DNA of 64,000 nucleotides from Roseiarcus sp963758335 (GCA_963758335.1 CAVWVF010000003.1:434001-498000); one strand, 5' to 3'. Numbered from the stretch's first letter, positions 8,609 through 17,572 are shown. The notes: generated from the letters alone by a model not told the origin. Numbers and translations: made by a program.

Positions 8609-9058
8609 CTACTGTTCGAGCTCGGCCGCTGTCGGAATTCGGCCCTTCGGCGTCAGGCTGTTGATCAGCTGGGGCAGGACGACCGCGAGCTGCTGCAGCA
8701 GTTCCTGCTGGCTCAAGCCGGTGCGCTGGGACAGTTCGTTCAGCGTGTTCTGGCCGAGCGCCCCGCCGAGCTGTCCCGGCTGGATCGGCTGGTTCTCGCC
8801 GGGGCCGACCCAGGAATTGACCTGCGGGGCGGCGCCGCCGGCGGTGAGCCTGCCGATGAGGTCGCTGAGGCCGCCAAGGACGCTGCTGGCTGGCGCGTTG
8901 GTCGGAACGGACGGCGGCGGCGCGGTCGGCGGCTGCGACGGCGCAGAGCTTCCGCCGAACAGCTTGCCCAAGATCAAGGCGCCGGCGGCGACCGCGATCG
9001 GCGCCGCCAGATTGCCGCCCGGAACCGCGTTCTTCAGATTGTCGTCAAACCACCCCAT
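8609..9058 (-). CDS. YidB/DUF937 family protein
   Basis: A 149-residue protein with the YidB layout: an N-terminal MGWFDDNLKNAVPGG, an alanine/glycine hydrophobic segment (about residues 19-38) that may be membrane-associated, a Pro/Ser-rich linker, and a C-terminal helical domain containing LNELSQRTGLSQQELLQQLA and LPQLINSLTPKG. The family is common in proteobacteria and its molecular role is not established. It is transcribed away from the glsB-like gene at 9259, with a 200-bp shared upstream region. The downstream side faces metZ across a repeat-rich gap. Confidence 0.8.
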   Translation of the reverse strand: MGWFDDNLKNAVPGGNLAAPIAVAAGALILGKLFGGSSAPSQPPTAPPPSVPTNAPASSVLGGLSDLIGRLTAGGAAPQVNSWVGPGENQPIQPGQLGGALGQNTLNELSQRTGLSQQELLQQLAVVLPQLINSLTPKGRIPTAAELEQ

Positions 9059-9258
9059 CGCTTCCTCCTTGGCTCGCGTCGACCGCTCCCCGGCGCAACC
9101 CGCCGCGGACCGACAGCGCGTGGCTCGCGATAAAGACGCCGCAGCTTACCGGCTTGCGTTTTCCCCGTCCATCCCGCAACACTGGCGACGGTTAGCTCTC
9201 CGCCTGCTCGGCAGCGAACCGGGCCGTATCTTAGTGGGAGGGCTCAAGGAGGCGTCAA

Positions 9259-9513
9259 ATGGGCATTATCAGCTGGATCATTCTGGGGCTGATCGCGGGT
9301 TGGATCGCGAGCAAGATCGTCAACAAGACCGGCTCGGGCATCACCATGGACATCGCGCTCGGAGTTGTCGGCGCGATCGTTGGAGGGTTTATCGCCTCCG
9401 CTGTCTTAGGAATGAACGGCGTAACCGGAGTCAACATCTGGAGCATCATCATATCGGTGATCGGCGCCGTCATCGTGCTGTGGGTCTACCACAAGGTCGT
9501 GGCGCGGACCTGA
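9259..9513 (+). CDS. GlsB/YeaQ/YmgE family small membrane protein
   Basis: An 84-residue very hydrophobic protein with three predicted membrane segments (about residues 4-14, 30-52 and 58-78) and the family glycine pattern WIILGLIAGWIASKI and GVVGAIVGGFIAS. Members of this family (transglycosylase-associated or GlsB/YeaQ/YmgE proteins) are stress-inducible inner-membrane proteins of unclear function. The GGAGGCGTCAA sequence just before the ATG is a good ribosome-binding site. It converges on moaE with only 3 bp between the two stop codons. Confidence 0.88.
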   Translation: MGIISWIILGLIAGWIASKIVNKTGSGITMDIALGVVGAIVGGFIASAVLGMNGVTGVNIWSIIISVIGAVIVLWVYHKVVART

Positions 9514-9516
9514 GCC

Positions 9517-9981
9517 TCATTGCTCGGCGGCGCTCCACCGCGCCGCCGACGCGTCGTCCTCGCCTTTGGCTTCGACCCAGCCTTCGGCGACGCCGTCGGC
9601 GCGGACGGCCCGCTTCCAGAACGGCGCGCGCGTCTTCAGATAGTCCATCAGCATCTCCGCCGCCGCGAACGCTTCGCTGCGATGGGCGGACGCGACGGCG
9701 ACAAGAACGATCTGCTCGCCCGGCCCGATGCGTCCGTAGCGATGGATTGCCGTCACTCCGATGAGCGGCCATCGCGACTCGGCCTCTCGAGCGACCCGCG
9801 CCATCTCCTGCTCAGCCATGCCGGGATAATGTTCGAGCTCGAGGGCCGCGAGCCGGCCGCCCTCGTCCCGGCAATAGCCGACGAAGCTCACGATCGCGCC
9901 GACGTCCTTGCGTCCACGGACGAGCGCCGCGGCCTCGGCGCCGGCGTCGAAGTCCTCCCGCTGCACGCGTATGTCCGCCAT
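9517..9981 (-). CDS. moaE: Molybdopterin synthase catalytic subunit
   Basis: A 154-residue MoaE, the large subunit of molybdopterin synthase, which transfers sulfur from the MoaD thiocarboxylate to precursor Z (cPMP) to form the molybdopterin dithiolene. Typical segments are GAIVSFVGYCRDEG, LELEHYPGMAEQEM, IHRYGRIGPGEQIVLVAVAS and HRSEAFAAAEMLMDYLK, followed by APFWKRA, where the active-site lysine sits. The last 20 residues are a polar tail. It lies 4 bp downstream of moaD on the same strand, so the two subunits are made from one message. Confidence 0.95.
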   Translation of the reverse strand: MADIRVQREDFDAGAEAAALVRGRKDVGAIVSFVGYCRDEGGRLAALELEHYPGMAEQEMARVAREAESRWPLIGVTAIHRYGRIGPGEQIVLVAVASAHRSEAFAAAEMLMDYLKTRAPFWKRAVRADGVAEGWVEAKGEDDASAARWSAAEQ

Positions 9982-9985
9982 CGCC

Positions 9986-10237
9986 TTACCCGCCCGTCAT
10001 CGGCGGAAAGAACGCGATCTCCTTCACCCCGGCGATGGCTGCGTCGTGGCGCGCGTGCACCCGGTCGAGCGCCGCCCGCACGGTCGATGGTTTCTCGAAG
10101 GCGTGCGCGTAACCCTCGCCCCGCCGCGACAGCCAGGCGATAAGATCTTCGATCGTCGCCACCGTCGGCGGCGGGTTCAGTTCTTCTTCCGTTTTGCCGA
10201 CCCGCTCGCGCACCCAGGCGAAATAGACCGCTTTCAT
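9986..10237 (-). CDS. moaD: Molybdopterin synthase sulfur carrier subunit
   Basis: An 83-residue ubiquitin-like MoaD ending in the invariant Gly-Gly (FFPPMTGG), which is adenylated and thiocarboxylated so it can donate sulfur in the MoaE reaction. The N-terminus MKAVYFAWVRERVGKTEEEL is the usual first strand and helix, and the ATIEDLIAWL segment is also typical. It is encoded directly upstream of moaE and 6 bp after pgsA on the same strand, so pgsA-moaD-moaE probably form one transcript, as in many Hyphomicrobiales. Confidence 0.95.
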   Translation of the reverse strand: MKAVYFAWVRERVGKTEEELNPPPTVATIEDLIAWLSRRGEGYAHAFEKPSTVRAALDRVHARHDAAIAGVKEIAFFPPMTGG

Positions 10238-10243
10238 GCCGCC

Positions 10244-10855
10244 TCAATCATTGCCGACACTGTCGTAACTCGCCTTCATATAGTCCCATCCCGTGTAAAG
10301 CGTCAGGATCGCTGCGATCCACAACAACACGATTCCGGTCTTGATGGACCCCGGCATGATCGCCTCGCCCGACGGCCCCACGATCAGGAACCCCAACGCG
10401 ACGAGCTGCACGGCGGTCTTCCATTTCGCCACCGCCGTGACCGGCATCGGGACGCGCAACTCCGCCAGATATTCACGCAGCCCGGAAACGAGAATTTCGC
10501 GGCACAGGATCACGATCGCCGCCCAAAGCGTCACGCCGGAAATCGTCTGGTTGGCGACGAGCATCAGAATGGCGGCGGAAACGAGAAGCTTGTCGGCAAT
10601 CGGGTCCAGCATCCGACCGAGCGAGGACTGCTGCGCCCAGGCGCGGGCGAGATAGCCGTCGAAGAAGTCGGTGACGGCTGCAGCGACAAAAATCGCCAGC
10701 GCCGTCCACCGCGCCCAGGGTTCCTGTGGCCAGAACATGAAGCCGGCGACCAGGGGCACGGCCGCAACCCGCGCATAGGTCAAGACGTTCGGCAATGACC
10801 AATTGCGGCCGACCGGCCGCGTCGTCGAAGTAGCCATTTGCGCCGCACCTGACAT
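10244..10855 (-). CDS. pgsA: CDP-diacylglycerol--glycerol-3-phosphate 3-phosphatidyltransferase
   Basis: An inner-membrane enzyme of about 203 residues that makes phosphatidylglycerol phosphate, the committed step to phosphatidylglycerol and cardiolipin. The CDP-alcohol phosphotransferase motif is complete: DGYLAR, then eight residues, G, three residues, D, three residues, D (DFFDGYLAR ... LGRMLDPIADK). Several hydrophobic segments follow. The N-terminal SLPNVLTYARVAAVPLV is the expected first helix. I placed the start at the ATG at 10855; the ATG at 10837 is also possible, and the longer open frame to 10921 adds residues not seen in the family. Confidence 0.93.
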   Translation of the reverse strand: MSGAAQMATSTTRPVGRNWSLPNVLTYARVAAVPLVAGFMFWPQEPWARWTALAIFVAAAVTDFFDGYLARAWAQQSSLGRMLDPIADKLLVSAAILMLVANQTISGVTLWAAIVILCREILVSGLREYLAELRVPMPVTAVAKWKTAVQLVALGFLIVGPSGEAIMPGSIKTGIVLLWIAAILTLYTGWDYMKASYDSVGND

Positions 10856-11005
10856 CGTCGTCTGGCGACCGTCAATAGTCTTGGCGGAGACGATGCTGCG
10901 GATCGAAACTCGAACGCTCACCTACAAATCGGGAAGAGGCCGGAGCGACGCTACGGCTTGCGGCAACTTCGTCTAGACTCGGCCGCCTCGGACCAGGAGC
11001 CCACT

Positions 11006-11635
11006 ATGTCGAACATCCACCTCGTCGGTCACCCGCTCGTGCAGCACAAGCTGACGCTGATGCGCGATAAAACGGTGTCCACCAAGGGCTTCCGCCAGCT
11101 TCTTAATGAAATCGGCATGCTGCTGGCCTATGAAGTGACGCGGGATCTGCCGCTCGAGATGATCGAAGTGGAAACTCCGCTCGCCAAGACGATGCAGCCT
11201 GCCATCGTGGGCAAGAAACTCGTCTTCGCGCCGATTCTGCGGGCTGGAGTCGGTTTTCTCGACGGCATGCTCAATCTGGTGCCGAGCGCGCGGGTCGCGC
11301 ACATCGGTCTTTACCGCGACCCGCAGACGCTGGAGGCGGTCGAATACTATTTCAAAGCGCCCGTCGACGTCGCTGAGCGGCTGGTTATCGTGATGGACCC
11401 GATGCTGGCGACCGCCAACTCGGCGGTCGCCGCGATCGACCATCTCAAGCGGCGCGACGTGAGGGACATCCGCTTCGTCTGTCTGCTCGCCGCGCCCGAA
11501 GGGATCGAACGGCTGACCAAGGCGCATCCCGATGTCGAGATCTGGACTGTCGCAATCGACGAAAAGCTCAACGATCACGGCTACATCGTCCCGGGGCTCG
11601 GAGACGCCGGGGACCGGATGTTCGGCACCAAATAA
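11006..11635 (+). CDS. upp: Uracil phosphoribosyltransferase
   Basis: A 209-residue UPRTase that converts uracil and PRPP to UMP in pyrimidine salvage. Clear family blocks are HPLVQHKLTLMRDKTVSTK, LLAYEVTRDLP, FAPILRAGVGFLDG, HIGLYRDPQTLEAVEYY and the C-terminal LNDHGYIVPGLGDAGDRMFGT. The PRPP-binding loop reads VMDPMLATANSA, where most members have a glycine after ATx (ATGGSA or ATGNSA), a small departure. The start is the ATG at 11006 after CCAGGAGCCC. It is divergent from pgsA and stands alone. Confidence 0.96.
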   Translation: MSNIHLVGHPLVQHKLTLMRDKTVSTKGFRQLLNEIGMLLAYEVTRDLPLEMIEVETPLAKTMQPAIVGKKLVFAPILRAGVGFLDGMLNLVPSARVAHIGLYRDPQTLEAVEYYFKAPVDVAERLVIVMDPMLATANSAVAAIDHLKRRDVRDIRFVCLLAAPEGIERLTKAHPDVEIWTVAIDEKLNDHGYIVPGLGDAGDRMFGTK

Positions 11636-11795
11636 CGCGTCGGCGACGAGAGCGAGGCCTTCGCGAGACGCTCAAATACCCCTCGAGGCGCAAGTCGGTC
11701 TCTCTGCTTGAGCCCCCTCAGCGGACCGGATTCCGCCTGCCAAGAGCATTGAGCGCTGTTGTCGGCGGCCGTTCGGGCAGTACCGGGTAAGCCCG

Positions 11796-12203
11796 TTACT
11801 TCCGACGGCGCCGCTGCTGGCCCAGTCCCATCTGCTTGGCCAGGGCCGAACGCGCCTTGGCGTAGGCCGGCGCAACCATCGGATAGTCCGACGGCAGGCC
11901 CCACTTCTCCCGATATTCTTCGGGCGACAGGTTATACTGGGTCCTCAAATGCCGCTTCAACGACTTGAACTTGCGGCCGTCTTCGAGGCAGATGATGTAC
12001 TCGCTGGTGATCGACTTCTTCGGCGGAACGGCAGGCTTCGCCGCTTCGACGACGACCTGCTGTGCGCCCGAGGCGACGCGCACAATTGCGGCGTGAACGT
12101 CGCTGAGAAGCGTCGGGAGCTCGCTCGACGGGACGGAATTGTTCGACACATAGGCCGAAACGATTTCGGCGGCGAGTTCAACGGGGTTGGTCGAATCGTT
12201 CAT
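11796..12203 (-). CDS. mucR: MucR/Ros family zinc-finger transcriptional regulator
   Basis: A 135-residue regulator of the MucR/Ros type, a prokaryotic C2H2-like zinc-finger family that binds AT-rich DNA and controls exopolysaccharide, motility and cell-cycle genes in alphaproteobacteria. Diagnostic segments are ELAAEIVSAYVSNNSV, SSELPTLLSDVHAAIV, the finger region ICLEDGRKFKSLKRHLRTQY and SPEEYREKWGLPSDYPMVAP. The tail is basic (GQQRRRRK). The first ligand position before LEDG reads IICLEDG. I chose the ATG at 12203 because GGAG lies 11 bases upstream; a GTG three codons earlier sits almost on that site. Confidence 0.93.
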   Translation of the reverse strand: MNDSTNPVELAAEIVSAYVSNNSVPSSELPTLLSDVHAAIVRVASGAQQVVVEAAKPAVPPKKSITSEYIICLEDGRKFKSLKRHLRTQYNLSPEEYREKWGLPSDYPMVAPAYAKARSALAKQMGLGQQRRRRK

Positions 12204-12751
12204 TGCTTTCACTACTCCGAGCGGAAGCCTGAAAAGATCGCCTCACCGCGATCTTCTGCCAGGCCATTCTGATCGCCCGCTCATGACGGGCATCATGATT
12301 CTTTGACGCCAAATGGCGTCTTGGACAAACATCCATATAGCGCACTCGAAAACATGGCACAAGATTAAGCTCTGATAATTTCAACTACTAAGTGGACCGT
12401 CTTTGCCCGTATACTCGCCAGGCAATGACACAGGCGATGTTAGCACTACACAAGAGAATGGTTTGCAGGAGTTGACAAAACAACACGTCCATGTAGGGGA
12501 GTGGCGCCGAATCAGCCGCAACAGGGCTTAGCCCTGAAAAACACAATGAAGGTCGGCGGCCGTCGGCCCTCGTAGCTGACGGAGCCAAGTTGGAGCCGGC
12601 CGCAATTCGGCGCGCTGCATCATCTAGGCATGGGTCGCTGCTTCACGCGGCAGTCGCCCAAACGAGGACAACGCGCGCATGAGGATGTCAGACACGCATG
12701 ACAACGCTTATATGCCGGCAGATCAAATCAAACGACCCGTCATGAGTTTCA
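12204..12751. other. Divergent intergenic region, mucR to ABC exporter
   Basis: About 550 bp between the mucR start and the ATG at 12752. No open frame here resembles a protein family. The mucR-proximal part (12290-12390) is AT-richer than its surroundings, which suits a mucR promoter and possible MucR autoregulation, but I cannot define boxes. GGGCTTAGCCC at 12525-12535 is a small palindrome of unknown meaning. Confidence 0.5.
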
Positions 12752-14686
12752 ATGGAACACCATAAAACCTCGAGTTTCGTCGCCGAGCGCAGACGCACCG
12801 CCCATCGGGGCACGTTGGGGGGCACCGTCGAGCTTCTCTGGCCCTATATTTGGCCGGCGAACCGCGCCGATCTGAAATTGCGCGTGTTCCTCGCGGTTGC
12901 ACTGATGCTGCTTTCCAAGCTGATTACCATTGCGACGCCATATTCCTTCAAATGGGTGACCGACGCGCTCGTGGGAAAACTCACGGTCGATGCCGTTCCA
13001 TTGCCGCACATCATAGTCGGCGCTGGGTCCCTGGCGATTGTCTACGGCCTCTTGCAAATCCTGATGGCTTTGACCCAGCAGGGACGCGACGCCTTGTTTG
13101 CCGCAGTGGCCATGAACGCCGTGCGCCGCCTCGCGCTCGAAGTCTTTGAACACTTGCACCGCCTGTCGTTGCGTTTCCATCTAGAGCGCAAGACTGGGGG
13201 GCTGACGCGCACACTCGAGCGCGGCCGCAACGCCATCGAGACGATCATTCGCACCTCGCTGCTGACCGCAGTTCCGACGGTGGTCGAGTTCGCCCTGGTC
13301 GTCGCTGCGATGCTTTATTCATTCGACTGGCGCTACGTTGCGGCCATCAGCGTAACTGTCGCGGCTTATTTGACTTACACGACCGTCGCCACCAATTGGC
13401 GCATCGGCATTCGCCGTTCGATGAACGAGAGCGACACCGACGCCAACACCAAGGCGATCGACAGCCTGCTCAACTTCGAAACGGTCAAGTATTTCGGCGC
13501 CGAACAGCGCGAGGCCGCGCGCTACGACAAAGCGATGGTGCGTTACGAGCGGATGAGCGTACGCACGTATGTGTCTCTCGCAGTTCTGAATGCAGGACAG
13601 GCGATCATATTCACGCTCGGCTTGATCGCTGTGTTGGAAATGTGCGTCGTCGAAACCAGGGGCGGCCAGAAGACGGTCGGCGATTTCGTCCTCATCAATC
13701 TGATCATGCTGCAACTCTACCAGCCGCTCAATTTCATGGGCATGGTCTACCGCGAGATCAAACAGGCCATCGTCGACATCGAGGCGATGTTCGCGATCCT
13801 CGATCAAAATCCCGAGATCGAGGATGTCCCCGGCGCGCCGCCGTTGAAAGTGGGCGCGGGCGAGGTTCGATTCGAAAACGTCGAGTTCGCATATGATCCT
13901 GCCCGACCGATCCTGCGCGGCGTCTCGTTTGAAGCGCCGCCTGGCCACACGATCGCCATCGTCGGCCCCTCCGGGGCGGGCAAATCGACGATTTCGCGAC
14001 TTCTCTTCCGCTTCTACGAGCCGACTGCGGGGCGGATTCTGATCGACGGCCAGAACATAAGCGCGGTGACCCAGAGTTCGCTGCGCGGGGCGATCGGCAT
14101 GGTTCCGCAAGACACTGTGCTGTTCAACGACTCGATCGTCTACAACATCCGTTACGGTCGCGACGGCGCCAGTCAGGCCGAAGTCGAGGACGCCGCCGAC
14201 AACGCCCAGATCGACGGATTCATCCGCGCGTTGCCGCAAGGCTACAACGCCCAGGTGGGGGAGCGCGGCCTGAAGCTCTCGGGCGGTGAGAAGCAGCGTG
14301 TCGCCATCGCCCGCACGATGCTCAAGGCCCCGCCCATCCTGGTTCTCGACGAGGCGACGTCCGCTCTCGACAGCTTCACCGAGCGCGAGATCCAGTCGGC
14401 GCTCGAACGCGTTTCGCGAGGACGCACGACCGTCGTGATTGCTCACCGGCTTTCGACTGTGGTCAATGCCGACCAGATCCTGGTGCTCGACAAGGGCGTG
14501 ATCGTCGAGCGCGGAACCCACGAGACGCTGCTCGCGCTAGGCGGAGTCTATGCGGCGTTGTGGAGCCGCCAGCGCGAGGTTGACGCGGCCGAGGAGACGC
14601 TGCGGCGGGCGGAGGCGGAAGAGGAAGAACTCGAGCGCCTTCCCGACGTCGTCCGCAATATCGCCGTCTCGCCGTCCGCGCCGTGA
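12752..14686 (+). CDS. Atm1-type ABC exporter (fused membrane and ATPase domains)
   Basis: A 644-residue half-transporter with an N-terminal six-helix ABC exporter domain (about residues 40-320, including FHLERKTGGLTRTLERG and VKYFGAEQREAARYDKA) and a C-terminal ATPase. Walker A is GPSGAGKST (from residue 405), the signature is LSGGEKQR (about 509), Walker B is ILVLDEATSALD and the switch histidine is in IAHRLST. The FHLERKTGG and FGAEQRE blocks are characteristic of the Atm1/HMT1 group, which in alphaproteobacteria exports glutathione-linked metals or Fe-S-related compounds. The substrate here is not known. psd follows 54 bp later in the same direction. Confidence 0.92.
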   Translation: MEHHKTSSFVAERRRTAHRGTLGGTVELLWPYIWPANRADLKLRVFLAVALMLLSKLITIATPYSFKWVTDALVGKLTVDAVPLPHIIVGAGSLAIVYGLLQILMALTQQGRDALFAAVAMNAVRRLALEVFEHLHRLSLRFHLERKTGGLTRTLERGRNAIETIIRTSLLTAVPTVVEFALVVAAMLYSFDWRYVAAISVTVAAYLTYTTVATNWRIGIRRSMNESDTDANTKAIDSLLNFETVKYFGAEQREAARYDKAMVRYERMSVRTYVSLAVLNAGQAIIFTLGLIAVLEMCVVETRGGQKTVGDFVLINLIMLQLYQPLNFMGMVYREIKQAIVDIEAMFAILDQNPEIEDVPGAPPLKVGAGEVRFENVEFAYDPARPILRGVSFEAPPGHTIAIVGPSGAGKSTISRLLFRFYEPTAGRILIDGQNISAVTQSSLRGAIGMVPQDTVLFNDSIVYNIRYGRDGASQAEVEDAADNAQIDGFIRALPQGYNAQVGERGLKLSGGEKQRVAIARTMLKAPPILVLDEATSALDSFTEREIQSALERVSRGRTTVVIAHRLSTVVNADQILVLDKGVIVERGTHETLLALGGVYAALWSRQREVDAAEETLRRAEAEEEELERLPDVVRNIAVSPSAP

Positions 14687-14740
14687 CTTTCGTCTCGTTT
14701 CGCGCCATGAGTGCGCCCGCGTCATCCTGAGATCCTGCTC

Positions 14741-15439
14741 ATGAGCGTCGTCAATTCCCTTCGCCGCAGCATCGCGCCGATCCATCCCGAAGGCTATCCG
14801 TTCGTCGCGGGTTTCCTAGTCGCGACGCTCGTGCTGTGGTGGCTTTGGTCCCCGCTCGGCTGGCTCGGGCTGATCGCGAGCCTATGGTGCGCCTATTTCT
14901 TCCGCGATCCGGCGAGAGTGACGCCCGTACGCGGCGATCTCGTCATTGCGCCCGCCGACGGCGCGATCAGTTTCGCGGGCTTCGCGGCGCCCCCGCCCGA
15001 ACTCGGTCTCGGCATGGCGCCGTTGCAGCGCGTTTCGATCTTCATGTCGGTGTTCGACTGTCACGTGAACCGGGCGCCCGTTGAAGGGCGCGTCGAGCGC
15101 ATCGTCTACCATCCCGGACTCTTTCTGAACGCTGACCTTGATAAGGCATGCGAGGACAACGAACGCAACAGCATCGTGATCGGCGCGCCGTCGGGACGGT
15201 TCGGCGTCGTGCAGATTGCGGGCCTCGTCGCCCGGCGTATCGTGTGCTTTACCCGGGAGGGCGCGCATGTGAGCGCGGGCGAGCGCATCGGGCTCATTCG
15301 CTTCGGCTCGCGCGTCGACGTTTATCTGCCGCCGAATGCGCAGATCGTCGTTGGACTCGATTCGCGCGCTGTCGCCGGCGAAACTGTGATCGCCGAGATC
15401 TCCGCGGCGCCGGAGAGGCGACCGTTCCAACGGAGCTGA
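14741..15439 (+). CDS. psd: Phosphatidylserine decarboxylase
   Basis: A 232-residue decarboxylase of the small proteobacterial type that converts phosphatidylserine to phosphatidylethanolamine at the inner membrane. It carries an N-terminal hydrophobic segment (FVAGFLVATLVLWWLW), then FFRDPARVTPVRGDLVIAPADG, FMSVFDCHVNRAP and the self-cleavage motif LIRFGSRVDVYLP, where cleavage between Gly and Ser gives the pyruvoyl group. The start is the ATG at 14741; an upstream in-frame codon at 14711 lacks a good ribosome-binding site. pssA follows after 4 bp, so substrate production and use are co-transcribed. Confidence 0.96.
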   Translation: MSVVNSLRRSIAPIHPEGYPFVAGFLVATLVLWWLWSPLGWLGLIASLWCAYFFRDPARVTPVRGDLVIAPADGAISFAGFAAPPPELGLGMAPLQRVSIFMSVFDCHVNRAPVEGRVERIVYHPGLFLNADLDKACEDNERNSIVIGAPSGRFGVVQIAGLVARRIVCFTREGAHVSAGERIGLIRFGSRVDVYLPPNAQIVVGLDSRAVAGETVIAEISAAPERRPFQRS

Positions 15440-15443
15440 ACCT

Positions 15444-16253
15444 GTGAACGACGAATCGCGGGCGCCCAAGTCGCTTATCGGGAACGGGACCGGAGCGTCG
15501 CAGCGGCGTGGCTTCCGGCCAGTGCCGCTTCGCTTGCTCTTGCCGAACATCGTGACGCTGCTCGCGCTCTGCCTCGGCCTCACCGCGATCCGCCTTGCGA
15601 TGGAGGGCTCGATCGAATGGGCGGTGAGCGCCATTGCGGGCGCGGCGGTCCTCGACGGCCTCGATGGGCGGATCGCGCGCGCCCTCAAGGGCACCTCGCG
15701 CTTCGGAGCGGAGCTCAATTCGCTGGCCGATTTCGTCGATTTCGGCGTCGCGCCGGCTTTCCTTCTGTTCGTCGCCGATCTTCATGCGATCAAGAGCTTC
15801 GGCTGGGTCGCCGCGCTCCTATTCGCAATGGCCTGCGCACTGCGGCTGGCGCGGTTCAACGTGATGCTCGACGATCCCAACCAGCCGCTGTGGCGGAAGA
15901 ATTTCTTTGTCGGAATGCCGGCGCCCGCCGGTGCCATCGTCGGACTTCTGCCGATTTACCTTCGATCCGCTCTCGAGGTCGGCGCGCCCTCGCCTCGCGT
16001 CGCCTTTTTCGAATGCCTTTACGTACTCGCCATCGCGCTCCTGATGGCGAGCCGCGTGCCGCATTTTTCCGGCAAGTCGATCGGCCGCGTGCCGCGCGAG
16101 CATCTCGCCGTATTTCTGGTCGGCGTCGCCGCGGCGCTCCTGCTCGTATTCGTCTTCCCGATGCAGGCGCTGGTTGCGGTCAGCCTCGCCTATCTCGCCT
16201 CGATCCCGCTCGCGATCCGCCGCTATCGCGAACTCGACCGCATAGGGCGTTAG
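15444..16253 (+). CDS. pssA: CDP-diacylglycerol--serine O-phosphatidyltransferase
   Basis: A 269-residue membrane enzyme that makes phosphatidylserine from CDP-diacylglycerol and serine. The CDP-alcohol phosphotransferase signature is present as DGLDGRIAR, then G (RFGAEL) and the paired aspartates in SLADFVDFG. LLLPNIVTLLALCLGLTAIR is its typical first membrane helix, and several more hydrophobic segments follow to the C-terminus. The gene starts with GTG at 15444, four bases after the psd stop and with GGAGC upstream, so it is translated from the same message as psd. Confidence 0.95.
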   Translation: MNDESRAPKSLIGNGTGASQRRGFRPVPLRLLLPNIVTLLALCLGLTAIRLAMEGSIEWAVSAIAGAAVLDGLDGRIARALKGTSRFGAELNSLADFVDFGVAPAFLLFVADLHAIKSFGWVAALLFAMACALRLARFNVMLDDPNQPLWRKNFFVGMPAPAGAIVGLLPIYLRSALEVGAPSPRVAFFECLYVLAIALLMASRVPHFSGKSIGRVPREHLAVFLVGVAAALLLVFVFPMQALVAVSLAYLASIPLAIRRYRELDRIGR

Positions 16254-16471
16254 GATCGCTGTTTGCGTCCCGCAGCGCCGTCACCGCTGGGGACGCCCGC
16301 CCATGAGCTTTTCTTTTCGCCCGGAAATGGGCTAGGTTTTTGGGGCCGACCGAACGCCCCGGCACCCTCTAGGCTTGTCCCAAGCTCGGCCCGGCGCGCA
16401 ATAGGGGCCGGGCGTCGCCGATGCCGCGGACGCTCGCCAACGCCGGCGCGGCGACACCACTAAGGAGCCCT

Positions 16472-16690
16472 ATGTCGAAAGAAGAACTGATTGAATTTCC
16501 GGGGTTCGTGGTCGAACTCCTGCCGAATGCGACATTTCGCGTCAAACTCGAGAACGACCACGAGATTATCGCTCACACCGCAGGCAAGATGCGCAAGAAT
16601 CGAATTCGCGTCCTTGCCGGCGACAAGGTTCTGGTTGAAATGACTCCTTACGACCTGACCAAGGGCCGAATAACCTATCGGTTCAAGTGA
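16472..16690 (+). CDS. infA: Translation initiation factor IF-1
   Basis: A 72-residue OB-fold protein, full length, that binds the ribosomal A site during initiation. MSKEELIEFPGFVVELLPNA, ENDHEIIAHTAGKMRKNRIR and TPYDLTKGRITYRFK match IF-1 closely. The start ATG at 16472 follows TAAGGAGCC. A 218-bp gap separates it from pssA and probably holds its own promoter. maf follows 7 bp later and yacG overlaps maf, giving the infA-maf-yacG order common in Hyphomicrobiales. Confidence 0.98.
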   Translation: MSKEELIEFPGFVVELLPNATFRVKLENDHEIIAHTAGKMRKNRIRVLAGDKVLVEMTPYDLTKGRITYRFK

Positions 16691-16697
16691 GTTTCGC

Positions 16698-17363
16698 GTG
16701 ACGGCGGACGCCGAGTTGCAGACGTTGAACGCCTCGCAATCGAGACCTCGCCTCGTGCTCGCCTCCGGCTCGCCCCGCAGGCTCGCATTGCTCGCTCAGA
16801 TCGGCGTCGATCCCAATTCGGTGCTGCCGTCCGAGGTTGACGAGACGCCGCGCCGCGGCGAATCGCCGCGCCGCCTCGCTCAGAGGCTCGCGGGGGAGAA
16901 AGCAGCCCAGTCGGCGGGGGTCGCGGCCAAGGTTCCCGAACTCGCTCCATGCCTGACCCTTGCGGCCGACACTGTCGTCTGCGTCGGCCGACGGATCCTG
17001 CCGAAATGCGAGATCCGGCACGAGGCGGAGGGTTGCTTGCGCTTGCTGTCAGGCCGCGCCCATCGGGTCTATACCGGCCTTGTTTTGGAGACTCCCCGCG
17101 GCGTGGCGCGGCGGAGGCTCGTCGAGACAAGGGTCCGATTCAAGCGCCTGTCTGGCCAGGAGATCGACGCCTATCTCGCCACTGGCGAGTGGCGCGGCAA
17201 GGCGGGCGGCTACGCCATCCAGGGTCTGGCAGGCGCTTTCATCGTTCGCCTGGTCGGCTCATACACCAACGTCGTCGGCCTGCCGCTCGCCGAGACCAGC
17301 GCGTTGCTTGCGGGCGAAGGCTATTATCCGCACCGACGATGGGCCGCGAACCTTTTGAAATGA
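16698..17363 (+). CDS. maf: Maf family nucleoside triphosphate pyrophosphatase
   Basis: A 221-residue Maf/ITPase-fold protein. These enzymes hydrolyse dTTP, UTP or modified nucleotides to monophosphates and have been linked to septum formation. The substrate-binding SGSPRR motif (LVLASGSPRRLALLAQIG), the DETPRRGESP loop, TLAADTVVCVGRR and GKAGGYAIQGLAGAFI are all present. Roughly 20 extra N-terminal residues precede the first strand, so the GTG at 16698 may be slightly upstream of the true start. Its stop overlaps the yacG start (ATGA). Confidence 0.92.
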   Translation: MTADAELQTLNASQSRPRLVLASGSPRRLALLAQIGVDPNSVLPSEVDETPRRGESPRRLAQRLAGEKAAQSAGVAAKVPELAPCLTLAADTVVCVGRRILPKCEIRHEAEGCLRLLSGRAHRVYTGLVLETPRGVARRRLVETRVRFKRLSGQEIDAYLATGEWRGKAGGYAIQGLAGAFIVRLVGSYTNVVGLPLAETSALLAGEGYYPHRRWAANLLK

Positions 17364-17572
17364 GCGCCAACGACAATTCGCCGCGGGAACGTGAGACGGC
17401 CAAGGAGCCTGGCTGCCCGATCTGCGGCAAACGCCGCGATCCTCGCTACCACCCTTTCTGCTCGAAGCGCTGCGCCGACATCGACCTGCACCGCTGGCTG
17501 AAGGGGAGCTATGTCATCCCCGGCGCGGAGCGGGACCATGAAACCGAGCAGGGAGAAGCGGGAGACGAGTAG
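17360..17572 (+). CDS. yacG: DNA gyrase inhibitor YacG
   Basis: A 70-residue zinc protein with the four-cysteine YacG finger: CPICGKRRDPRYHPFCSKRC followed by ADIDLHRWLKGSYVIPG. In E. coli YacG binds GyrB and inhibits DNA gyrase; the same role is likely here. The ATG at 17360 overlaps the maf stop by four bases, indicating coupled translation. The short acidic C-terminus (ETEQGEAGDE) is usual in alphaproteobacterial forms. Confidence 0.93.
   Translation: MSANDNSPRERETAKEPGCPICGKRRDPRYHPFCSKRCADIDLHRWLKGSYVIPGAERDHETEQGEAGDE

Noticed and set aside
8384..9764. Two long plus-strand frames (8384-9133 and 8445-9764)
   Set aside because: They run over the repeat cluster and opposite the yidB-like gene and through the glsB-like gene in other frames; composition is unnatural.
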